NCBI RefSeq assembly: GCF_000377665.1
Contig: NZ_KB898656.1
Coordinates: 34,443-98,442 of the forward strand
DNA length: 64,000 bases
Source: Vreelandella zhanjiangensis DSM 21076
Lineage (GTDB): Bacteria; Pseudomonadota; Gammaproteobacteria; Pseudomonadales; Halomonadaceae
Direction of reading: 5' to 3'
The number at the start of each line of letters is the position of its first letter. Positions within the stretch are counted from its first letter, which is position 1. A program made the translations under genes and the position numbers. The notes beneath the pieces are model-generated. The model was given only the letters and a program-made list of their open reading frames with translations, was not told the origin of the DNA and ran no database searches. This document shows positions 18,149-28,619 of this stretch, piece after piece.

Positions 18149-20972
18149 AGCGACGCACCTCACCCGGGCCATCCGGCAGGTTAAGAATCGAGCGCTCACA
18201 GAGCGTTGGGTGTTCAGGATGCGTACCCACGTCCGGGCGACGCTCCCAGCTGCGTTCACACTTATCAAACGTGCTGGCCACAACTGCTACCTTGAGTCCA
18301 TTAAGCTCGCTATAGGCGGATGCCTCGGCATCCGCAAGCGGCTTGAGGGTCGCTTCCGAAGTAATCAGCACAAAGCGCAGCTCATCGCCCAGGCGTGACA
18401 GCAATGCATTGAGTTCATCGCTGACATACAGGGTAACTTCGCTATCCAGCGAGCCTTTGATGGCACCTTCGCTGCGCGCTTCTTCCAGTCGCTTATTCAC
18501 CGCCTGCTTGACCTCAAGCACAGCTTCCCAGTACTCGCGGCCCATCTCGGCGTCGGTATCAAGGGGTTTCAGGCCGGTATAGTAGGTTTCCAGCAGCACG
18601 CTATCGCCACGCTTGCCTGGGATATGCTCGTAGATCTCTTCTGCAGTGAAGGAGAGGATCGGTGCAACCCAGCGCGAAAGTGCCTCGATGACGTGATAGA
18701 GCGCACTCTGGCAGCTGCGGCGTGCCAGCGAATCGGGCTGAGTGGTGTACTGACGATCCTTGATGATATCCAGGTAGAAACCGCCCAGATCGCGCGAACA
18801 GAAAGTGTGAACCTGCTGGTAAACGTCCAGGAAGCGGTACTCTTCATACGCTTTCTGAATGCGCTCCTGCAGCTGCAGTGCACGATCGACTACCCAACGA
18901 TCCAGAGCGATCATATCGTCGAAAGCCACCATATCGCGCGCCGGATCAAAGCCGGTCAGGTTACCCAGCAGAAAGCGCGACGTGTTGCGAATACGCCGAT
19001 ATACGTCCGCTGTACGCTTGAGGATCTCATCCGACACGGCCATTTCATTGGAGTAATCGGTCGAGGCCACCCAGAGGCGCAGAATATCCGCGCCCAGCTT
19101 GTCCATCACCGACTGCGGCGCGACGACGTTGCCCAGCGACTTGGACTGCTTACGGCCTTGCGAATCAACGGTAAAGCCGTGGGTCAGCAGCTGACGGTAT
19201 GGCGCATGGCCGTCGATTGCCGAGCCGGTCAGTAGCGACGAGTGGAACCAGCCGCGGTGCTGATCAGAGCCTTCCAGATACAAATCAGCCCGCGGGCCGC
19301 TTTCATGGCCATGCGGATGTGAGCCGCGCAGCACATGGCGGTGCGTAGTGCCTGAGTCAAACCAGACGTCCAGCGTATCGGTAATCTTGTCGTACTCGGC
19401 CGCTTCAGCACCCAGCAGCTCGGCGGCATCCAGGCTGAACCAGGCATCGATGCCCTGCTCCTGCACGCGTTTGGCGACTTCTTCCATCAGCTCAACGGTG
19501 CGCGGATGCAGCTCGCCGGTTTGCTTGTGCAGGAAGAACGGAATCGGCACGCCCCAGTTACGCTGGCGCGAGATGCACCAGTCCGGGCGGTTGGCGATCA
19601 TGCTGTGCAGACGCGCCTGGCCCCAGGCGGGGGTGAACTGAGTCGCTTCGATACCTTCCAGCGCACGCTCACGCAGGGTTTTACCGTCTTTACCCTGGAT
19701 ATCCATGCCCACGAACCACTGGGCCGTCGCGCGGTAGATGACCGGCGTCTTGTGGCGCCAGCAGTGCATGTAGCTGTGCACGATGGGCTTGTGGGCCATC
19801 AGCGCGCCCACTTCTTCAAGCTTGGCGACGATGTTGGGGTTGGCTTTCCAGATCATCTGGCCGCCAAAGAACGGCAGATCATCAACGTAGACGCCGTTGC
19901 CCTGTACCGGGTTCAGCATGTCGTCAAAGCTCATACCGTGGGCACGGCAGGTATTGAAGTCATCCAGGCCGTAAGAAGGCGCAGAGTGCACGATACCGGT
20001 ACTGCCCACTTCCGACTCGACGTAATCGGCCAGGTAAACCGGCGATAGGCGATCGTAGAACGGATGGCGGAAGTTGATCAGATCAAGCTTCTCACCTTGA
20101 GTGGTGGCAATGACCTCGCCTTGTAAACCAAAGCGCTCAAGGCAGCTTTCCACCAGCTCTTCGGCAAGCAGCAACAGGCGCTCGCCGGTATCGACCAGCG
20201 CGTAGGTAAATTCGGGGTGAACGTTGAGCGCCTGGTTGGCAGGAATCGTCCAGGGCGTGGTGGTCCAGATCACGACTGCCGCCGGCTTGGGCAGCTCGCT
20301 CAGGCCAAACGCGGCGGCAAGCTTGTCGGCATCTTCTACCGGGAAGGCCACATCAATCGCATCGGACTTCTTGTCCTGATACTCGACTTCCGCCTCCGCC
20401 AGGGCCGAGCCGCAGTCAAAGCACCAGTTGACCGGCTTCAGGCCTTTGAAGACGTAGCCCGCTTCAACCATGTCGGCCAGCGCGCGAATCTCGCCCGCTT
20501 CATTGGCGTAGTCCATGGTGCGGTAAGGATGATTCCAGTCGCCGATGATCCCCAGGCGCACGAAATCAGCCAGCTGTGTTTCGACCTGAGCACCGGCGTA
20601 TTCACGGCATAGCTCACGGGCTTTTTCAGGCGCCAGGTGCTTGCCGTGTGTAGTTTCCACCTTGTGCTCGATCGGCAGGCCATGGCAGTCCCAGCCCGGC
20701 ACGTAAGGGGCGTCAAAGCCCGCCAGGTTTTTCGACTTAACGATAATATCTTTTAAAATCTTATTAACGGCATGACCAATATGGATACTGCCGTTGGCGT
20801 AGGGAGGGCCATCGTGCAGTACAAACAGCGGTGCACCTGCACGCGCTTCGCGCAGGCGCTGGTACAGGTTCATATCCTGCCAACGTGAAACACGTCCCGG
20901 CTCCTGCTTGGGCAGCATGCCACGCATGGGAAAGTCGGTTTCAGGCAAGTTTAGCGTGTGCTTATAGTCCAT
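18141..20972 (-). CDS. ileS: Isoleucyl-tRNA synthetase with atypical KMSKS and zinc-ribbon motifs
   Basis: Class I synthetase for tRNA-Ile. From the ATG at 20972 ([18 protein letters not shown]) it is 943 residues, close to E. coli IleS. The motif [12 protein letters not shown], the editing domain segment [13 protein letters not shown] and an anticodon-binding C-terminus are all present. Two departures stand out. The KMSKS loop reads KQSKS. In the C-terminal zinc ribbon the two CxxC pairs both read CERS, so two of four expected ligands are serine. The frame is intact and the operon context (ribF-ileS-lspA) normal, so it is very likely the sole working enzyme. Confidence 0.96.
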   Translation of the reverse strand: MDYKHTLNLPETDFPMRGMLPKQEPGRVSRWQDMNLYQRLREARAGAPLFVLHDGPPYANGSIHIGHAVNKILKDIIVKSKNLAGFDAPYVPGWDCHGLPIEHKVETTHGKHLAPEKARELCREYAGAQVETQLADFVRLGIIGDWNHPYRTMDYANEAGEIRALADMVEAGYVFKGLKPVNWCFDCGSALAEAEVEYQDKKSDAIDVAFPVEDADKLAAAFGLSELPKPAAVVIWTTTPWTIPANQALNVHPEFTYALVDTGERLLLLAEELVESCLERFGLQGEVIATTQGEKLDLINFRHPFYDRLSPVYLADYVESEVGSTGIVHSAPSYGLDDFNTCRAHGMSFDDMLNPVQGNGVYVDDLPFFGGQMIWKANPNIVAKLEEVGALMAHKPIVHSYMHCWRHKTPVIYRATAQWFVGMDIQGKDGKTLRERALEGIEATQFTPAWGQARLHSMIANRPDWCISRQRNWGVPIPFFLHKQTGELHPRTVELMEEVAKRVQEQGIDAWFSLDAAELLGAEAAEYDKITDTLDVWFDSGTTHRHVLRGSHPHGHESGPRADLYLEGSDQHRGWFHSSLLTGSAIDGHAPYRQLLTHGFTVDSQGRKQSKSLGNVVAPQSVMDKLGADILRLWVASTDYSNEMAVSDEILKRTADVYRRIRNTSRFLLGNLTGFDPARDMVAFDDMIALDRWVVDRALQLQERIQKAYEEYRFLDVYQQVHTFCSRDLGGFYLDIIKDRQYTTQPDSLARRSCQSALYHVIEALSRWVAPILSFTAEEIYEHIPGKRGDSVLLETYYTGLKPLDTDAEMGREYWEAVLEVKQAVNKRLEEARSEGAIKGSLDSEVTLYVSDELNALLSRLGDELRFVLITSEATLKPLADAEASAYSELNGLKVAVVASTFDKCERSWERRPDVGTHPEHPTLCERSILNLPDGPGEVRRYA

Positions 20973-20979
20973 GGTTCGG

Positions 20980-22062
20980 TCAGCCGTTGTTAGTATCGGC
21001 AGCGTCATCCGCCGAAGAAGGATCAGAAGAATTTGTCTTGGAAGCCGTTGTCTTGGAAACCACTGTATTTGAAATCATGGCCTCACGCCCAAGCGGGGCC
21101 GAGGCCAGCGGTAGCGCGGTATTACGGTCAGTGACTGCCGTCGCAAAGTAGCGATGCGCTTGACCCTGATCGCGCTCAATTTGCGCTTTTAGCGCATCAA
21201 AGTTGTCGAATTTCACTTCCCCACGAAGCCGCGCACAGGGAAATACCGTCATGCGCTTGTCGTAGAGATCACCATCAAAATCAAATAGGTGCACTTCCAG
21301 GGTGGGCCGTTTGGAACCCACCGTGGGTCGAAAACCTACGTTGGCGACCCCGTGATGGCGCTGGCCGTTTTCAAGCGTCACCCCAACGGCATACACACCT
21401 CGCAGGGTTAATGGCTGAGGTAACAAGGGCAGATTCGCCGTGGGTACGCCGATAGTGCGGCCCAGCTGCTGGTCACGCACCACACGCCCTTCAAGCGAGT
21501 AAGCCCGGCCCAGCAGGCTTGCCGCCACGGCGAAGTTACCGCTGGCAAGCAAGGTACGCACCCGGGAGCTTGAAACACGCTCATTCTCGACCGTAAAGGT
21601 GCGGGTATGCTCCACTCCAAAGCCGCGTTCTTCGCCCACCGCCGCCAACAGCGCAAAATCGCCCTGCCGGTCGCAGCCAAAACGAAAGTCATCGCCGACC
21701 ACCAGATGCTTAACATTCAGCCCTTTGATCAACACCTGATCAATAAATTCGCGCCCGGTCAGACTTCTAAGCGCGTTATTGAAAGGCAGGCACAATACCT
21801 GCTCAGCACCGTACTGGCCTAATAGACGCACCTTTTCGCGCAGACGCGTCAAACGTGGCGGGGCCTGGTCGCCGGCAAAATACTCACGCGGCTGGGGCTC
21901 AAACACGACCACCGTTAACGGCACGTTCAGGCGTGCGGCATGTTCGCGGCACTGCTGCAAAATCGCCTGATGGCCACGATGCACGCCGTCAAAATTACCA
22001 ATGGTAGCGACGCAGCCACGTTGTGCCGCCGCCAGATTGTGCAGTCCTCGAATGACGCGCAT
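20980..22062 (-). CDS. ribF: Bifunctional riboflavin kinase/FAD synthetase
   Basis: Makes FMN and FAD from riboflavin. The N-terminal FMN adenylyltransferase domain has [14 protein letters not shown], and the C-terminal kinase domain has [12 protein letters not shown]. At 360 residues it is about 50 longer than usual because of a serine/threonine/aspartate-rich tail (about residues 310-360) that looks disordered. It ends 7 bases before ileS, the standard gammaproteobacterial order. Confidence 0.96.
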   Translation of the reverse strand: MRVIRGLHNLAAAQRGCVATIGNFDGVHRGHQAILQQCREHAARLNVPLTVVVFEPQPREYFAGDQAPPRLTRLREKVRLLGQYGAEQVLCLPFNNALRSLTGREFIDQVLIKGLNVKHLVVGDDFRFGCDRQGDFALLAAVGEERGFGVEHTRTFTVENERVSSSRVRTLLASGNFAVAASLLGRAYSLEGRVVRDQQLGRTIGVPTANLPLLPQPLTLRGVYAVGVTLENGQRHHGVANVGFRPTVGSKRPTLEVHLFDFDGDLYDKRMTVFPCARLRGEVKFDNFDALKAQIERDQGQAHRYFATAVTDRNTALPLASAPLGREAMISNTVVSKTTASKTNSSDPSSADDAADTNNG

Positions 22063-22188
22063 GGCACCTCAGCCGTTAATAATTTGCCGCTCCCAGGCCT
22101 TATCAGGCTTAGGCGAGGCATAAAAACCTCTGATTATAGCGAACCTACGCTAATATATGTCTAACTCTCTACGTTTCAACGTATCGAT

Positions 22189-23790
22189 TTAGCTTTGCAT
22201 CTTAAAATGCCGGGGCCGCAAACCAAACGCCGCTAGCCAAACAAAGTAAAGCGAACCGCCCAACCCGACCAGGCCACTCACCCAGGCAACGCGCTGCCAC
22301 AGGCTAAACCCAAGCCACTCCTGCCACCCAGGCGACACCCCATAGAGGGCGACCGCCATTAATGCACTGCCGCCTAATAGCTGCACCGCATAACGCCCCC
22401 AGCCCGGCTGAAACACCAACACACCCTGCTTGTGCAACAAGTACCCCAGCAGGCCAGCATTCAAAAATGCCGAAAGCGCGGTGGCTAACGCCAGACCAGC
22501 ATGGGCCAGCGGCCAGATCAAGATAAGGTTGAACACCATATTAGCAACCATGGCGATGATACCCACCTTCACCGGGGTTCTGGTGTCCTGGCGGGCAAAA
22601 AACCCGGGAGCCAATACCTTGATCAACATAAAGGCCACCAGGCCAAAGGCATAGGCGCGCAGGCTCATCGCCGCCATTTGGATATCGTTATCGGTCATTG
22701 CGCCATAGTGGAATAGCGTAATCAACAGAGGTTCCGCCAATACGGCCAGCGCCAGCGCAGCGGGCAGGCCTAACAGCAGCACCACACGAATCGCCCAGTC
22801 GAGCATGGCGGCAAAATGTTCCTTGGACTGCGAGGCATGGCGCTTGGAAAGCGCAGGCAAAATGACCGTTCCAATCGCCACGCCAAACACACCCAACGGC
22901 AGCTCGACCAGACGATCAGAGTAATAAAGCCAGGAGACGCTACCCGCGGTAAGCAGCGAGGCTAATACCGTATCCAGCAATAAATTGATTTGCGATACCG
23001 ATACCCCGAACAGCGCGGGGGCCATCAGCTTTAAAATACGCTTAACGCCGTCGTGGGCAAAATTTGGCCAGGGCGTGGGCATGAGTCCTAATCGCATTAA
23101 AAACGGCACCTGGAAAACCAACTGGGCAGCCCCGGCAATCAGCACGCCCCACGCTAGTGCCATGGCGGGTTCTTCCATTAGCGGCATTAAAAACAGCGCC
23201 GCCCCAATCAGTGAAAGATTGAGCAAAACCGGGGTAAACGCAGGCACCGCAAAGCGGTTCCAGGTATTGAGTACGCTACCTGAAAATGCCGTGAGCGAAA
23301 TAAGCAGCAAATACGGGAACGTCAGCCGCAGCATATCGGCCGTCAGCGCGTGTTTGTCAGGGTCGCTACCAAAACCTGGGGCAAATACCCAGATCAGCCA
23401 AGGCGCGCACAGCATTGCAATGGCAGTGATCAGGGCCAGCAACGCCGTTAAACTACCCGCCACCGCGTTTAAAAGCTCGCGGATTTCCTGCTTACTGCGC
23501 TGGGTCGAGTATTCGGAAAGCACCGGCACAAAGGCCTGGTTAAAGGCGCCTTCGGCAAACAGGCGGCGCAGAAAGTTAGGAATCTTGAAAGCTACAAAAA
23601 ACGCGTCCGCGCCATCGCCCGCCCCGAGCAGGGTCGCGACCACCACATCGCGCACCAATCCCAATACGCGCGAAAGCATGGTCATGGCACTCACCACCAG
23701 CCCTGAGCGCATTAGCCCACGGCGTGGCGGCACATCAAGCGTAGTAGAGGTTTCGTTAGGGGGCGTGCTTTGGGTCATTTCTTGATCCAT
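22189..23790 (-). CDS. murJ: Lipid II flippase MurJ
   Basis: Polytopic inner-membrane flippase that moves lipid II across the membrane for peptidoglycan synthesis. The product is about 533 residues with roughly 14 hydrophobic segments. It has the MurJ N-terminal motif MTMLSRVLGLVRDVVVATLLG and FKIPNFLRRLFAEGAFNQAF. A 30-residue polar N-terminal extension precedes the first helix. I use the ATG at 23790; a TTG four codons earlier and an ATG four codons later are alternatives. It lies between rpsT and ribF, the usual neighbours. Confidence 0.95.
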   Translation of the reverse strand: MDQEMTQSTPPNETSTTLDVPPRRGLMRSGLVVSAMTMLSRVLGLVRDVVVATLLGAGDGADAFFVAFKIPNFLRRLFAEGAFNQAFVPVLSEYSTQRSKQEIRELLNAVAGSLTALLALITAIAMLCAPWLIWVFAPGFGSDPDKHALTADMLRLTFPYLLLISLTAFSGSVLNTWNRFAVPAFTPVLLNLSLIGAALFLMPLMEEPAMALAWGVLIAGAAQLVFQVPFLMRLGLMPTPWPNFAHDGVKRILKLMAPALFGVSVSQINLLLDTVLASLLTAGSVSWLYYSDRLVELPLGVFGVAIGTVILPALSKRHASQSKEHFAAMLDWAIRVVLLLGLPAALALAVLAEPLLITLFHYGAMTDNDIQMAAMSLRAYAFGLVAFMLIKVLAPGFFARQDTRTPVKVGIIAMVANMVFNLILIWPLAHAGLALATALSAFLNAGLLGYLLHKQGVLVFQPGWGRYAVQLLGGSALMAVALYGVSPGWQEWLGFSLWQRVAWVSGLVGLGGSLYFVWLAAFGLRPRHFKMQS

Positions 23791-23844
23791 GGGCGCTGGC
23801 AACCAATACCCATCAAGGGGCGCTAGATAAAACCATCAGACACA

Positions 23845-23874
23845 AAAAAACCGGCCGTAGCCGGTTTTTTATGG
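23845..23874 (-). terminator. Terminator after rpsT
   Basis: Stem AACCGGC/GCCGGTT around a short CGTA loop, flanked by A and T runs on both sides. On the minus strand it follows the rpsT stop by about a dozen bases. Confidence 0.85.
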
Positions 23875-23885
23875 CGCCTGCCGGC

Positions 23886-24152
23886 TTACGCCGCCAGAGC
23901 CTTAATACGCTTGTTCAAACGGCTTTTCAGGCGCGCTGCTTTCTTCTTGGAAAGCACGTCCTTATCAGCGATACGGTCAACGACCGGCTGCATTGCCTTG
24001 AACTCTTCCATCGCCTTGGCGTGGTCGCCAGTGCCAATCGCTTTGATCACACGCTTGATATAGGTGCGGACCATGCTGCGCTGGCTGGCTTTCAGGACGC
24101 GACGAGTCTCGGCCTGGCGGGCGCGCTTGCGTGCTTGCTTGCTGTTCGCCAC
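23886..24152 (-). CDS. rpsT: 30S ribosomal protein S20
   Basis: Small, highly basic ribosomal protein of 88 residues beginning MANSKQARKRARQAE. It binds 16S rRNA. The start codon is GTG (24150-24152) with AAGGAG upstream. Rare start codons are also known for rpsT in enterics, where they matter for autoregulation. It stands alone with its own terminator. Confidence 0.98.
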   Translation of the reverse strand: MANSKQARKRARQAETRRVLKASQRSMVRTYIKRVIKAIGTGDHAKAMEEFKAMQPVVDRIADKDVLSKKKAARLKSRLNKRIKALAA

Positions 24153-24417
24153 AGGTATCTCCTTGGAGAATAAAGGTTGCCGCTAATTCGGCAACGGATT
24201 AACTATGTATGCGCCGCTGATGTGCTCACTCTTAAAGGTGCCCACCACACGACTTCCGTAACAACCAATTGATTTGACGAGCAATTAAGCTAAGTCAAAG
24301 TGTGTGACCGGCAGTCAATTAGGCTGCCCGCCCACGGGTCTTGTCTGAGAGGATGGCGTAGTCTATCACGCGTAAAGCGCCCTTGCTAGCGCATTATAAA
24401 ACGCCCTTCAAGCCCTT

Positions 24418-25170
24418 TTAAGGCAGCGGCTGGCCCGTCGGGGCAAGTATTTTACGCAAAAAGTGCTGCGTACGCGGGTCTTTAGGCGCGGTGAACAACT
24501 CCTCGGGCGGGGCTTGCTCGATGATCTGCCCTTCATCCATAAAAATCACCCTATCCGCCACGTCTCGGGCAAACTGCATTTCGTGGGTCACGATAATCAT
24601 GGTTTGCTGTTCAGTGGCAAGCTGCTTCATCAAACTCAGCACTTCATCCACCCATTGCGGGTCTAATGAAGAGGTGGGTTCATCAAACAAAATCACATCA
24701 GCGTTGGCGGCCATCGCCCGGCCAATGCCAACGCGCTGCTGCTGGCCGCCGGAAAGTGCCGCCGGGTAAGCATCGGCTTTATCGGCCAGGCCAATACGCT
24801 TAAGAATCTCTCTTGCCCGCGCATGGGCTTTTTCCTTGGGCATTTTATCCACGACGATCATGCCCTCACTGATGTTCTGAAGCGCCGTTTTATTGGCGAA
24901 CAGGCCATAGTTCTGAAACACAAACGCCGTCCGTCTACGCAGCTTTAAAATATCGGCGCGGCTGGCCTTCTGCACATCCACCCGCAGATCACCAACGGTG
25001 ATGCGCCCCGAGTCCGGACGCTCCAAAAAATTGATGCAGCGTAAAAGGGTTGATTTGCCTGTGCCTGAAGGGCCGATAATCACAATGATCTCACCCCGTT
25101 CAAGGGTTAAATCAATATCGGCAAACACGCTCTGCTTACCAAAACGCTTGGTGACGGCTTCAAGCGAAAT
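24418..25170 (-). CDS. Polar amino acid/cystine ABC transporter, ATP-binding protein
   Basis: ATPase of a PAAT-family importer. Walker A is GPSGTGKST, the signature LSGGQQQRVGIGRAMA, and Walker B DVILFDEPTSSLDP, followed by the switch histidine in IVTHEM. It is about 250 residues, the normal length. The frame starts at 25173 and overlaps the permease gene by 4 bases (ATGA). Similarity to TcyN/YecC-type proteins suggests cystine, but substrate cannot be set from sequence alone. Confidence 0.93.
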   Translation of the reverse strand: MSLEAVTKRFGKQSVFADIDLTLERGEIIVIIGPSGTGKSTLLRCINFLERPDSGRITVGDLRVDVQKASRADILKLRRRTAFVFQNYGLFANKTALQNISEGMIVVDKMPKEKAHARAREILKRIGLADKADAYPAALSGGQQQRVGIGRAMAANADVILFDEPTSSLDPQWVDEVLSLMKQLATEQQTMIIVTHEMQFARDVADRVIFMDEGQIIEQAPPEELFTAPKDPRTQHFLRKILAPTGQPLP

Positions 25171-25838
25171 CATCGTTGATATGCCCTATTCAGATAAATT
25201 TCCAAGCGGCGCTGGCCCCACGAGAGTATTTCCACCACCACCCAGTAAATAACCGCCACGAGCAAAAAGGCTTCCAAGTATAAGAAACTGCTGGCGGCCT
25301 CTTTTTGGGTTGCCCCCATTAGCTCTGTGACGCCCAGCGTAAAGGCCAGCGACGTCGCCTTAATGATATCAATGAAGTAGTTCATCAATGTTGGCGTGGC
25401 CACACGGGTAGCCTGAGGCAGAATAATACGCCGCATCAGCTGTGGCTGGGTCATGCCAATCGATAGCGCCGCTTCGGTTTGGCTACGGTCAATCCCCACG
25501 ATAGCGGCACGAATCGACTCGGCCATGTAGGCAGAGAAGTGCAGCGTCAGCCCCATGACGGCAGCCGTTACACCGTTGATCGATACCAACGCTTCAACCA
25601 GCTGAGGCAAGCCGTAATAAAACAGGAACAGCTGCACCAACAGCGGCGTGCCCCGAAAAAACGAGATAAACAGCAGCGCAAAGCCGTTTAAAAGCGGCAC
25701 GCGGGTAACGCGAATCACGGCTAGTAAAGAGGCGAGTACCAGCGCCAGCAGCATGGCGATAGTCGCCATTTGAAGGGTAAGCGGCAAGTAGCTTAGAAGG
25801 ACCGGTAACAGCCCCCACATATATTCCAGATTTAGCAT
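25170..25838 (-). CDS. Polar amino acid/cystine ABC transporter, permease
   Basis: Integral membrane permease of about 222 residues with five hydrophobic segments. It has the PAAT hallmarks FFRGTPLLVQLFLFYYGLP, and EAALSIGMTQPQLMRRIILPQA (the EAA loop that contacts the ATPase). I start at the ATG at 25838 (MLNLEYMWGLL) because the upstream extension begins with TTG and is not hydrophobic. It is coupled to the ATPase gene and follows the binding-protein gene by about 65 bases. Confidence 0.92.
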   Translation of the reverse strand: MLNLEYMWGLLPVLLSYLPLTLQMATIAMLLALVLASLLAVIRVTRVPLLNGFALLFISFFRGTPLLVQLFLFYYGLPQLVEALVSINGVTAAVMGLTLHFSAYMAESIRAAIVGIDRSQTEAALSIGMTQPQLMRRIILPQATRVATPTLMNYFIDIIKATSLAFTLGVTELMGATQKEAASSFLYLEAFLLVAVIYWVVVEILSWGQRRLEIYLNRAYQR

Positions 25839-25903
25839 GTCAGCATCGCTTATAAGCAAACGGCCGTGGATTACCCACGGCCGACGTTACGACAAAGTAG
25901 CGT

Positions 25904-26680
25904 TTATTCCGACTGCTGGGTGATATCGGCATCAAACCACTTTTCCGATAGCTCGCGTAACGTGCCGTTATCACGCAGCTCGGTTAACGCTGCATCTACC
26001 CGATCACGCTGAGCATTACCTTGTTCATTGTTACGAAACGGCAGCGCATTCTCAATGATCGTAAAGGGCTTGCCCGCAAGCGCCAGGGGTAATCCGCGCT
26101 CTTTAATCACCTGGGTGGCGCTTACGCGGTCCATAATAAACGCGTTGATACGCCCCAGCGCTACATCCTGTTCGACGTTTGACTCGTAGGTGCGGATATC
26201 AATCTCGGCCGCATTGGGCAGCTCGCGCAGCAGCTGCTCGTAGTTAGAGCCGAGGTTAACCGCCACCGTTTTACCGGAAAGATCTTCTACGCCCTCAATG
26301 GACTCGTTACCCGCCCGAACCACCACCTGCGCGCCGTCATACACATAGGGCTCGGTAAATACGTATTTGGCTTCGCGCTCGGGGGTAATCGTAATCTGGT
26401 TGGCAATCGTATCGATGCGCCCGGAATCCAGCATGCCGGCTAACCCGGAGAAGCTCGCCGTCACGAACTCAACGTCGTCTCCAGTGATTTCGCCTACCGC
26501 ATTCATTACATCAACCTCAAAGCCTTTGAGCTCGTCGCGCTCAACAAAGGTAAACGGAAAATAGCCGCCGGACATCCCCACCTTCAGCGTATCGGCCTGA
26601 GCTTGCACAGCAGCAAAACCGCTGGCCAGACTTAATGAAAGTACCGCGACTAATGCGTTTAAACGGCGTGTTCGAGTCAT
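25904..26680 (-). CDS. Polar amino acid/cystine ABC transporter, periplasmic binding protein
   Basis: Family 3 solute-binding protein of 258 residues. Residues 1-30 are a Sec signal peptide, with cleavage probably after AVQAQA. The mature part has GGYFPFTFVERDELKGFEVDV near its start and DLSGKTVAVNLGSNYEQLL in the second lobe. First gene of the three-gene importer operon. The mature protein is acidic, as expected for a halophile's periplasm. Cystine is a reasonable guess from the TcyJ-like neighbours. Confidence 0.93.
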   Translation of the reverse strand: MTRTRRLNALVAVLSLSLASGFAAVQAQADTLKVGMSGGYFPFTFVERDELKGFEVDVMNAVGEITGDDVEFVTASFSGLAGMLDSGRIDTIANQITITPEREAKYVFTEPYVYDGAQVVVRAGNESIEGVEDLSGKTVAVNLGSNYEQLLRELPNAAEIDIRTYESNVEQDVALGRINAFIMDRVSATQVIKERGLPLALAGKPFTIIENALPFRNNEQGNAQRDRVDAALTELRDNGTLRELSEKWFDADITQQSE

Positions 26681-26936
26681 CTGTTGGCATCCTCATCGGC
26701 AAAGATCATTTGCCCTGGTGATAGGGTTAGGCTGGACAGGCTTTGATAAGCAGCGGATCAGCTATGCATGCATCATAAACACAAAAAAGAATATTAAAAA
26801 TAGTTTTTATGCATCATGGTTATTAGAAATTACATAAGAGCATGCGCGCTATTGCTGACACACCAGGATACTGCCCTTGATAGCCAATTGTAGACACACA
26901 TGAAGGACGCCGTTAGCGCAGGTAATAAACGGATTT

Positions 26937-27626
26937 TTAACCGCCGGTGATATTTTTGAAGGTTTTACGTGAGGCTGGCTGACGTTCTTCATCAAGTATC
27001 GACCCACCCAGAGCGGCAAATTCCTCACTTAATTCAACCAGCTTGCCCAGCTGTAGTTTATCGAAACCGCGCTTGCGCTTGGGCTTTTCAACAATCAGGC
27101 TTACTCCGCCCACTACGTTCGCTTCCTCTAAAAACACCTCTTCGGCGGGCATATCCCCCGGCGGGTAGGCGTTGGCTATGCGTATCGGGTTTTGCGGGGT
27201 CACACCAGAGGCTATATATAACTGAAGCGAAGCGTCATAACGCGCCTCCCACGTTTGCAACAGAGCGTGGATTTTTTGGTTAAGTGTTACGTTAGGCTGC
27301 TCAAAAATGACAAACAGAGAATACGAGGCACTAGGTGGCAGTGTGGAAGGAGGAGAGGGAGGAGCGTTATCTAGCTCTGTAGAGGGCGTAGGTTTAGCCA
27401 CTGCCGCGCTTTCTTTTACTGGCACAGAGCTTGGCTTAGCGCGTGGCGAAACTGCTGACTGTCTAGCACGTTTACCCGCAACGGTTAGCCAAAAGCTATC
27501 CCGCCCGGCTACCAGCCCCAGCGCCTCTTTCTTACAGAAAAAGAAATAGCCGACGACCACTAGCGTATTAAAGCTTAACCAACCTGCCGCAATGGCCAGA
27601 GTTAACGCCAGCGTACGTGGATCCAT
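26937..27626 (-). CDS. Membrane-anchored protein of unknown function
   Basis: I do not recognise a family with confidence. From the ATG at 27626 (MDPRTLALT), preceded by CAGGAA, it has about 229 residues. One N-terminal transmembrane segment (about residues 4-27) is followed by a proline/serine-rich linker (about 55-100) and a C-terminal domain starting YSLFVIFEQPNVTLNQKIHA. The layout resembles ZipA-like tethers (membrane anchor, disordered linker, globular domain), but the sequence motifs of ZipA are not evident. It stands alone between the importer and a divergent zinc-ribbon gene. Confidence 0.75.
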   Translation of the reverse strand: MDPRTLALTLAIAAGWLSFNTLVVVGYFFFCKKEALGLVAGRDSFWLTVAGKRARQSAVSPRAKPSSVPVKESAAVAKPTPSTELDNAPPSPPSTLPPSASYSLFVIFEQPNVTLNQKIHALLQTWEARYDASLQLYIASGVTPQNPIRIANAYPPGDMPAEEVFLEEANVVGGVSLIVEKPKRKRGFDKLQLGKLVELSEEFAALGGSILDEERQPASRKTFKNITGG

Positions 27627-27902
27627 ATTAATTCCTGCTAGATGCGCCAATGGCGGCTACGAAAAGAGGCCGCTTAAAGTATTTAAAGAGGTGTTTATTA
27701 TTGACTAGTCTTCAATAAGATCAACATCTGCTTGCTACGCCTTTAGTGGGGGTCTTCTTTGAGAACGAGCCCGCGCACGTTTGCATAAGCAATAATTAAA
27801 TTAATATTTTGCGTTATTAATTATTCCTCGCCTTGCCCTTCATTAACGTTCGTGGCAACTTCATCGTTGACAGGAAAATCATCACGTTGAAGGAGCAAAC
27901 GA

Positions 27903-28457
27903 ATGAAATGCACCGCATGCCAGCAAGGTAATCTTGTTCCCAGTTTTATAGATGCACTTTTTAGATCTCACACGTGCGACAGCTGCAGTGGTAACTGGAT
28001 ATTGATAGAGGATTACATTAGCTGGAAAGAGCGCCATCCTGAACACGTGTTTGATGACGATCATATTGAAAACATTGATGCTGAAGATACGGTCGGCGCG
28101 ATGCTCTGCCCGATGACGGGTAGCATCATGAGCAAGTTTCGAATCACTAAAGACCATGCCCACCGAATTGACTACAGCGCAAGAGTAGGCGGCGTTTGGC
28201 TTAATCAGGGCGAGTGGGAAATGCTGGTAGCTGAAGGGCTTGCCGGCAATTTAAATGCCATCTTGACCGACCAGTGGCAACAGCGTATTCGCCAGGAAAA
28301 AACCAGCGAAACATTTGAAAATTTATATCGCAGTAAATTTGGCGATGCAGAATATCAAAAAGCTCAGGAAGTTCGCGAGTGGCTACACAATCATTCTCTA
28401 CGAGCCGATCTGCGCGCTTTTTTGATGGCCGAAAATCCCTACTCCGCTATTAATTAA
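27903..28457 (+). CDS. TFIIB-type zinc-ribbon protein
   Basis: A 184-residue protein that begins with a zinc ribbon: CTAC at residues 3-6 and CDSC near residue 27, followed by GNWI. This fits the small bacterial zf-TFIIB family of unknown role. A third cysteine (LCPMTG) is near residue 69, with a following segment VGGVWLNQGEWEML that looks like a second, degenerate ribbon. The C-terminal third is helical and charged. TGAAGGAG precedes the ATG. No neighbour suggests its function. Confidence 0.82.
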   Translation: MKCTACQQGNLVPSFIDALFRSHTCDSCSGNWILIEDYISWKERHPEHVFDDDHIENIDAEDTVGAMLCPMTGSIMSKFRITKDHAHRIDYSARVGGVWLNQGEWEMLVAEGLAGNLNAILTDQWQQRIRQEKTSETFENLYRSKFGDAEYQKAQEVREWLHNHSLRADLRAFLMAENPYSAIN

Positions 28458-28491
28458 GATTTTTCAGATAAGCAATATCCATCACAAGATG

Positions 28492-28522
28492 AGGAATACC
28501 TTAGTATTATTGAGGTATTCCT
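28492..28522. repeat. Perfect 10-bp inverted repeat after the zinc-ribbon gene
   Basis: AGGAATACCT and its reverse complement are separated by 11 bases, 35 bases after the zinc-ribbon stop. There is no run of T behind it, so an intrinsic terminator is not convincing; an RNA-stabilising hairpin is possible. Confidence 0.5.
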
Positions 28523-28619
28523 GCCCAATGGCTACTACATCACAGAACCGATGACCACGGACTTGTAGTAGATGCGCTTCTCATGATGGTTCAATATTCA
28601 CCGGCCTGAGCGCCAAGAG

